From Lingula anatina (Eukaryota > Brachiopoda > Lingulata > Lingulida > Lingulidae), in contig NW_019776168.1 of NCBI RefSeq assembly GCF_001039355.2, positions 310,434-360,259 on the forward strand: a DNA stretch of 49,826 nt, given 5' to 3'. Shown here piece after piece: positions 46,318 through 49,826 of this stretch; the first letter of the stretch is position 1; each line of letters begins with the position of its first letter. Under the pieces are notes generated by a model. It was not told where the DNA came from and searched no databases. It saw nothing but the letters and a program-made list of their open reading frames with translations. The position numbers were made by a program, and so were the translations under genes.

Positions 46318-48398
46318 ACCTACCATTCAGCCATATGGGATTATCTGTACCACAGTCTCCTTCAAAATGGCAGGTCACAGGCATATCATTTCCAGTTATC
46401 ATGTCAAATCTAAACCAACCCTCCTCTATTTTATCATCACATGCTACTGCTTCAATGGCATTCTTATGGTACATGGTACTCCTTGATATGTCACCAGTGA
46501 CACGTGTGCTAGCAAAGCATTCATCAATCTCTAGGGAAAAGAACGATTGTATTTAGTAGCCAACAGAAATAGAAATATAATATACATGTACATGAAAATG
46601 CATTTCTGTGTCCAGAGATGAGTGAATAACATTTACTTTATGATTGCCTATATACAGGAAAAAATGTATTTATTACCAGGTATGATGCACATGGATGACT
46701 GTAGAGAGTAAGAGCTTGATTTACGGGGGCATCTCAATAGTCTGAATTAAGGTTCATTGGTCCAAAGGTTCAATGGTCCAAAAAATGGTAACATTTTCAT
46801 CTGTTCATTAATCAAGGGTTCATTGGTCTGAAGGTTCTATATACTAAACGTTCCGACCAATGAACCTTCGAACTATTGCTACGGCCCCTGATTTACTACA
46901 GGTAGTTCCTTTTACATAAGCAACATTTTCTCCTTTTCTCTTTATATAATTCTTTATATAAACTAACATAAAGTTGTTTTAGGAAAACATTTTCTGTACC
47001 TCCACAGGTGTCCACATAGTCTTCACAACAATCTCCTGCTTTAGTGCAATGTTCATCACAAAAACAGCTGCGTAATTCCACCTTACAGGAACTGTTTTTG
47101 CCAGAGCAGCAGCCCAGTTCAGAACAGGATATTGGGTATTTGATCTCACACAAAACTCCCTGTAAAGAAATTCTACAGTCATGCCAAAGACCAGTAATGG
47201 TATCAATACACAGATATGGCTGAGTAGATGGATCTTCAGGCTGACCAACTGCCCAAGATATGACTGCCGGACTTACTGGTTCTCCAGTAAACCACACCCA
47301 TTGTTCTGTATTGTAAGTTGCTCCCATCAGTAGGATCTGTTGAGGATAGGTACCTAATGGAAACAAAAAGACTGATAAACTACAGTGTAATGCTTCATTT
47401 AAAATACCGCATTTCAATAAAACTATATTATAGTTTATTGAAACTATATTACTGCTCAAACTACTAATTTGTGCAAAGTACCAGTACTAGTATATGCATG
47501 GAGCAGTGCCACATTTTGAGGTACTGCTCCATGGCACTGCATGCGACTGCAAGATTAATTTATTTCTATGTATTTTTTTTCTTTTTCATTTAAATGTGTC
47601 AAAAACCTTTGAGTTTTTGTTAATATTTATCTAATTCAACTAAATTATTCTATTGATAAATCTTCCTCAACCACTCTTTATATTGTTACAGTAACTGTTA
47701 TGGAGTGAAGAAGAATATTTAAGCTCCAGTGCAGCATGCAGAGGTCTCAGTACCAGCATGAGTGTGGGAACATTTCAGCACATTATATGCTCTTTATAGT
47801 TCCAATCTATACTTACTTCGTAGACATATTTCGGTCAGTAAAGTGCTTTCTTCAGTTGTGTCAACTAAGACTACATCACCTCCAATTGACTGACATGTCT
47901 GCCTTGCACTCTGAAATGTTGTGAAACTAGGATCCTCGATGTAGCAAGTGTTCTCACTGCACTTCTCAAAATATGGCACTGGAAATTAAACAACATACAA
48001 CAAAATTCATTCCCAGATAGTAATTTCAAAATTCAATACATTTTTTGATCATTTAATGAATCTATAAGTATATTCAATTTATTTTTGGTTCATGTAAATG
48101 TATCCATTTCCCCATTCTATGTAAAACAGGTACATATAACAATAAAATATTTTATTTTCCTAAGCATTCTGAGGCAAATATATATGCTATAGTACCTCCT
48201 GCTCCTATATCCAAAGAGTTTGCACTACAAATGACTCCTGCATCTTGTGAATGTGTGCAGCCTGTTGTGTCCCCCCAGTCACTGTGTCTACAACGGAGCA
48301 GGGATGTCTCTCCCTCGTCACAGTCAACATCTGACAGCCATATTACACCTGAATGAGACCCAAATGATCCTCCACTTGCCACTCTGGACCCATAAGAT
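25210..48398 (-). CDS. VWDE-like: Right VWDE-like membrane protein gene (5' exons outside window)
   Basis: Spliced gene on -. Exons in transcript order: 48196-48398, 47817-47978, 47000-47353, 46324-46530, 45975-46139, 45625-45687, 45124-45401, 44741-44839, 44020-44418, 43499-43584, 42808-42871, 42328-42546, 41770-41987, 41248-41533, 40853-41002, 40393-40585, 39709-39905, 39332-39565, 38505-38615, 37343-37453, 37084-37194, 36708-36818, 36450-36560, 25 A/B modules (26659-36260), 26361-26475, 26017-26188, 25210-25471. The summed length is an open frame of about 2484 residues to a TGA at 25210. Only half of the SRCR domain is visible; the signal peptide must lie beyond 48398, past the retroelements. 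The protein should be a large, heavily glycosylated type I surface protein with two likely convertase sites. Confidence 0.9.
26017..26188 (-). CDS. Transmembrane exon (right gene)
   Basis: Encodes CDHIGSAAEAPSVSDASSQ, then the hydrophobic IAIVLGGVLGSISFIAVTLI with VVAA, then IRHTLHWKSKQKKR. It leaves in phase 2, unlike the left copy (phase 1). A basic juxtamembrane cluster marks the cytoplasmic side. Confidence 0.92.
26361..26475 (-). CDS. Terminal cysteine module (right gene)
   Basis: 115 bp, phase 0 to 1, NNTCLIDGVCYNTCQANPVD...; it differs from the left copy at only one residue (A for V). Cys 22 of the standard module is replaced by a Cys at 14. Confidence 0.92.
26659..36260 (-). CDS. A/B cysteine-module exon array (right gene, 25 exons)
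   Basis: In transcript order: A 36150-36260, B 35852-35962, A 35372-35482, B 35005-35115, A 34598-34708, B 34183-34293, A 33928-34038, B 33624-33734, A 33293-33403, B 32980-33090, A 32610-32720, B 32279-32389, A 30844-30954, B 30521-30631, A 30274-30384, A 29890-30000, B 29632-29742, A 29309-29419, B 28895-29005, A 28519-28629, B 28003-28113, A 27630-27740, A 27272-27382, B 26912-27022, A 26659-26769. All are 111 bp, phase 0-0, Cys 4/10/22/25, Trp 34. A exons end CTG|GTGAGA or similar; B exons end AAG|GTAC. B modules fall into CEIEG and CELDG subtypes. A modules carry two N-glycosylation sequons (NGT, NET). Confidence 0.93.
27511..27540 (-). pseudogene. Decayed class B module fragment
   Basis: Between two successive A exons, where a B exon is expected, only the 3' end remains (GTCTTGGTCAGTCAAGGTAG, read on -). 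Confidence 0.7.
27917..27935 (-). pseudogene. Decayed class B module 3' end
   Basis: GGGACAATCAAG|GTACTG on -, matching the end and donor of B exons; the rest of the module is gone. Confidence 0.65.
28758..28775 (-). pseudogene. Possible decayed class B module 3' end
   Basis: AAAGTCAAG|GTACTA on -, a short match to a B exon end lying between A 28519-28629 and B 28895-29005. Confidence 0.45.
29057..29137. repeat. (TATAA)n pentanucleotide repeat
   Basis: About 16 uninterrupted 5-bp units in the intron between B 28895-29005 and A 29309-29419. Confidence 0.97.
30135..30165 (-). pseudogene. Decayed class B module fragment
   Basis: Lies between two successive A exons (30274-30384 and 29890-30000); AATCTCTTGGTCAATCAAGG on - is the former B exon end and donor. 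Confidence 0.7.
30955..32278. other. Long intron interrupting the right module array
   Basis: 1324 bp, against 150-400 bp for the other array introns. It holds C runs (31029-31045, 31238-31250), G runs (31741-31752, 31806-31812) and AT-rich sequence, with no module remnant. A shorter related block (AAAAGCAGTGTATATT followed by G-rich CTTGAGGGGA sequence) recurs at 35589-35830, so this is a dispersed or duplicated intron segment. Confidence 0.7.
33521..33550 (-). pseudogene. Decayed class B module fragment
   Basis: AGAACTTCTTGGACAATTAA on - resembles the SWTIK end of B exons; the donor is lost (AAAGTACT). Confidence 0.65.
36450..37194 (-). CDS. Three divergent cysteine modules unique to the right gene
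   Basis: Exons 37084-37194 (NGTCRIGEMCYKENDTNPDD...), 36708-36818 (SNACRINGSCYHKGEAQEGK...) and 36450-36560 (NETCYVNSTCYNSSDRNPSE...). Each is 111 bp, phase 0-0, with the standard Cys and Trp positions. Their residues differ strongly from A and B, so they look older. In the left gene the interval 17865-18088 goes directly from the second module to the A/B array, without them. Confidence 0.92.
37343..38615 (-). CDS. First two cysteine modules (right gene)
   Basis: Exons 38505-38615 and 37343-37453, orthologous to 17334-17444 and 17754-17864. The intron between them (37454-38504) is about 1 kb. It holds repeated GGTACAA/GGTACC words at 37560-37650 and nothing coding. Confidence 0.93.
38616..39331. 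other. Intron with repeated GAATGCACTTC words
   Basis: 716 bp. The word AGAATGCACTTC recurs at about 38705, 38936 and 39065, with related GAATG words between, suggesting an old degenerate repeat. No coding evidence. Confidence 0.5.
39332..39565 (-). CDS. VWDE-type region with convertase site (right gene)
   Basis: 234 bp, phase 0-0, orthologue of 16653-16886. PKLRQKRSDISS keeps the RxKR site although neighbouring residues changed, and YDSKCYRCDG is kept. Confidence 0.87.
39709..40585 (-). CDS. EGF-like domain region (right gene; two exons)
   Basis: Exons 40393-40585 and 39709-39905, the same lengths and phases as the left pair. The EGF reads CPNDCSSNGVCTRNNG / SCECYPGYVSSDC. Intron 39906-40392 (487 bp) shows nothing recognisable. 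Confidence 0.9.
40853..41533 (-). CDS. Post-vWD region with polybasic site (right gene; two exons)
   Basis: Exons 41248-41533 and 40853-41002. CRKRRAAASHDEIFEIR keeps the RKRR site. The second exon starts EPEWKNGWTEAKADEFC. The donor at 40852 reads GTTGGT, weaker than the left GTAGGT. Confidence 0.87.
41770..43584 (-). CDS. vWD domain (right gene; four exons)
   Basis: Exons 43499-43584, 42808-42871, 42328-42546 and 41770-41987, identical in length to the left. NSDPHMMTFDG and GLCGTLNGNKNDDFLRRDG are both present. Introns are 235-630 bp, showing the state before the left gene's insertions. Confidence 0.94.
43160..43242. repeat. (TA)n microsatellite
   Basis: About 40 uninterrupted TA units in a vWD intron. 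Confidence 0.97.
43815..43880. repeat. (CA)n microsatellite
   Basis: About 33 CA units in intron 43585-44019. Confidence 0.97.
44020..45687 (-). CDS. Linker region between D8C and vWD (right gene; four exons)
   Basis: Exons 45625-45687, 45124-45401, 44741-44839 and 44020-44418, the same lengths as the left exons. Differences from the left are mostly single residues (for example FGN to FEN, FGIYC to FDFYC). Confidence 0.87.
45975..46530 (-). CDS. D8C domain, complete (right gene; two exons)
   Basis: Exons 46324-46530 and 45975-46139. The first half reads EIDECFASTR...ACDDKIEEGWFRFDMITGND...CHFEGDCGTDNPIWLNG; the second half is as in the left gene. The GWFRF, CGT..PIWLNG and CC...YxxYxL marks identify the D8C domain of the uromodulin/VWDE group. 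Confidence 0.92.
46246..46318. repeat. (ATT)n-(GTT)n compound microsatellite
   Basis: About 11 ATT then about 12 GTT units. On the gene strand it begins 5-6 nt after the GTAGGT donor of the first D8C exon. Confidence 0.97.
46725..46887. mobile_element. MITE with GGTTCAATGGTC internal motif (second copy)
   Basis: Ends GGGGGCATCTCAATAGTCTG and CGAACTATTGCTACGGCCCC, with AAGGTTCATTGGTC-type words inside in both orientations. Same family as 4898-5028, slightly longer, in the intron between the somatomedin-B and D8C exons. Confidence 0.72.
47000..47129 (-). CDS. Somatomedin-B domain (right gene)
   Basis: The 3' part of exon 47000-47353 reads SCSELGCCSGKNSSCKV, ELRSCFCDEHCTKAGDCC, EDYVDTCG. Eight cysteines in the order C-x4-CC-x6-C-x7-C-x-C-x3-C-x5-CC-x6-C, with GDCCxDY, fit the somatomedin-B family known from vitronectin and ENPPs, a small disulfide knot for protein binding. 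Confidence 0.88.
47130..47978 (-). CDS. C-type lectin-like domain (right gene; two exons)
   Basis: Exon 47817-47978 starts the domain (CYIEDPSFTTFQSARQTCQS, GGDVVLVDTTEE). Exon 47000-47353 completes it (WVWFTGEP, ISWAVGQPED, YLCIDTITGLWHDCR, GVLCEI). QPED sits where Ca-dependent lectins have QPD or EPN, and WHD where they have WND. Sugar binding is possible, galactose-type by the QPD rule, but unproven. Introns 47354-47816 and 47979-48195 contain nothing recognised. Confidence 0.88.
48196..48398 (-). CDS. SRCR domain, second half (right gene)
   Basis: 203-bp exon, phase 2 to 1: SYGSRVASGGSFGSHSG, VIWLSDVDCDEGETSLLRC, RHSDWGDTTGC, HSQDAGVICS. This is the C-terminal half of a scavenger-receptor Cys-rich domain. 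The first half lies outside the window, so at least one exon is needed beyond the LINE. Confidence 0.9.
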
Positions 48399-48509
48399 CT
48401 TTAAAACATATGACATGCAATTTGTTTATTCAAAAATTGAGTTTTTGATACATGTTCTTCTAAAAACATTCTTTTTTCTGAGTTAAAAGCTTAGATAAGT
48501 TTTAAAGTT

Positions 48510-48914
48510 CATCTCGCTGGAGTCGAATGGGCCATTTAGAATAGATGATCCGAGTACTAACTGATCCGCTGACTAAATATGGCCGACCCCACTTCAAAAG
48601 CAGTGTGGCTGTGTAACAACGTGACTCCAAGATGGCGTGGTGTCGTCAAGCGTCTTTATTACATAACATAAACAGGTCATACAATTAACGACATTATGAT
48701 ACATCTTCCTTTTTTTTACAATAAAAAATGTTTCTAAATAAAGTATCTTATGCTTTAATCTACATTGTTTGTTCTCCTTATCTCAATAACTAAACAATGT
48801 CTTTTAACACTCTTCAATAAGTCTCTTTGGTTTAACAATGTATCTACCACTACGAGTCTTGACATCAGGCAGAGTTACAACTTGTGGCATAACATTAACT
48901 TGTGCCTCTAAAAC
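48510..48914 (-). mobile_element. 3' end of an LTR retrotransposon (pol end, PPT and LTR piece)
   Basis: On -, a frame ending in TAA at 48804-48806 encodes VVTLPDVKTRSGRYIVKPKR, the TRSGR-x-VKPP-like C-terminus typical of Gypsy or BEL type Pol. A purine-rich tract AAAAAAAGGAAGA then precedes TGTATCATAATG at 48703, the likely LTR start, with AATAAA shortly after (about 48660). The LTR's other end is uncertain (perhaps near 48510). The upstream part is cut off by the LINE at about 48915. Confidence 0.65.
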
Positions 48915-49826
48915 AAAATAAGTCAGCTCCTACTTTTGTCAGCTCCTACTACGATAAAGCCCTTCCTCACAAACAAAGGGTCCAGCGATGGAAACTCCAT
49001 CATGATACGAACAGAAAATGCCATTGAGACTAAGCCGCAGGAAGTAGCCAATGTGATGAACAATTTTTATGTGAATATTGCATCGCAGATTGGGGGTAAC
49101 CTTGATCTAGATCAAGGGATGACCTCCAATACAGACTTTGTACAACAGTGTGAAACTTACTTCACTGATCATCCAAGTGTGCAAAATATCAAATCTAGTA
49201 TGAACAATTGTGATTTCACTTTTGAACATACCACACCAGATGATGTAATGAAAATCATTAAGGACATGGACACTACTAAGGCAACAGGTTGGGACAGTGT
49301 ACCACCGAGATTACTGAAACCTGTAGCTACATGCCTTAGTCACCACATCACGTCAATCTACAATCAGTGTGTCGATACTTGTGTATTTCCGGATGGTGCC
49401 AAACTTGCTGAAGTGGTGCCACTCTTCAAGAAGGATGACAATCTTATCATGAAAAACTACAGGCCTGTTAGTATCTTGCCTGCTTTGTCCAAAGTACTGG
49501 AGAAGATACTTCATCATCAGCTGGCGCCTTTCCTTCAGCGGATCCTGGATCCCAGGATGGCCGCTTATAGGAGAGGATACAACTGCCAGTATGTGCTTCT
49601 TCGCTTGATCGAGGACTGGAAGCAGTCCTTGGAAAATCGCAACCACGCAGGAGCCATCCTAATGGACCTGAGCAAGGCGTTCGACTGTTTGCCGCACCAG
49701 CTCATTATCGCCAAGCTCAGGGCCTACGGCATGTCGCAAAAAGGTTGTGCCTTGATATGGGCGTACCTTTCGTCACGCAGTCAGAGGGTTAAACTCTCTG
49801 GACATGTCAGTGATTGGCTACCGCTG
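48915..49826 (+). mobile_element. 5'-truncated LINE with reverse transcriptase ORF
   Basis: An open frame runs from 48912 to the window end. It shows IKPFLTNKGS, EVANVMNNFYVNIA, MDTTKATGWDSVPPRLLK, KNYRPVSILPALSKVLEK, AYRRGYNCQYVLLRL and AILMDLSKAFDCLPH, the ordered motifs of a non-LTR reverse transcriptase of the Jockey/CR1 group (palm motif DLSKAFD). The endonuclease domain is absent and the catalytic FxDD block would lie beyond the edge. A 13-bp direct duplication, GTCAGCTCCTACT at 48922 and 48938, marks the 5' junction. Confidence 0.88.

Noticed and set aside
46220-46474. Open frame with a long asparagine run
   Set aside because: It arises from reading the exon 46324-46530 through its donor into the AAC/AAT microsatellite; the splice site and the paralogue show the exon ends at 46324.
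213-48398. The two arms as a simple assembly duplication of one locus
   Set aside because: The arms differ in module number, intron insertions, a 12-bp coding indel and tail reading frame, which is too much for a copied contig; a misjoined divergent haplotype is still not excluded and is listed as a check.

Overview
The window is nuclear DNA of an animal, almost certainly an invertebrate. It is AT-rich, full of GT-AG introns, microsatellites, SINE, LINE and LTR pieces, and carries secreted-protein modules found only in animals (D8C, vWD, EGF, somatomedin-B, C-type lectin, SRCR). I cannot name the species. A spiral-cleaving or deuterostome invertebrate fits, but nothing here decides it.

Two large paralogous genes dominate, arranged tail to tail as an inverted duplication. 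The left gene runs on + from before base 1 to 21494. The right gene runs on - from beyond 48398 down to 25210. A spacer of about 3.7 kb (21495-25209) separates their stop codons. Both encode a VWDE-like (von Willebrand factor D and EGF domain) type I membrane protein. The right gene shows, from N to C: half of an SRCR domain, a C-type lectin domain, a somatomedin-B domain, a D8C domain, a long linker, a vWD domain, a region with dibasic sites, an EGF, a VWDE-type region, a long array of 37-residue four-cysteine modules, a transmembrane segment and a tyrosine-rich tail ending in a PPxY motif. The visible part is about 2484 residues. The left gene enters the window within its D8C domain and its visible part is about 1360 residues.

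The most unusual feature is the module array. Each module is one exon of exactly 111 bp, phase 0 at both ends, with Cys at 4, 10, 22 and 25 and Trp at 34. The right gene has 30 such exons and the left gene 10; each array is closed by a related terminal module of 115 bp. Most belong to two classes, A and B, which alternate. Frame-neutral exons with class-specific splice donors would allow large isoform variation by exon skipping. Decayed module fragments lie in the introns, and exon copies are far more alike than the introns around them.

The two copies have diverged in different ways. The left has gained mobile DNA in its introns (a TIR element at 2388-4158, a MITE at 4898-5028, a 3.4-kb palindrome-led element at 5837-9236, a 3.8-kb insertion at 10357-14183, a tRNA-type SINE near 15480-15826) and has a frameshifted, truncated cytoplasmic tail. 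The right has kept compact introns upstream, expanded the array and kept the long tail. The right edge (48510-49826) holds a fragment of an LTR retrotransposon interrupted by a 5'-truncated LINE reverse transcriptase.
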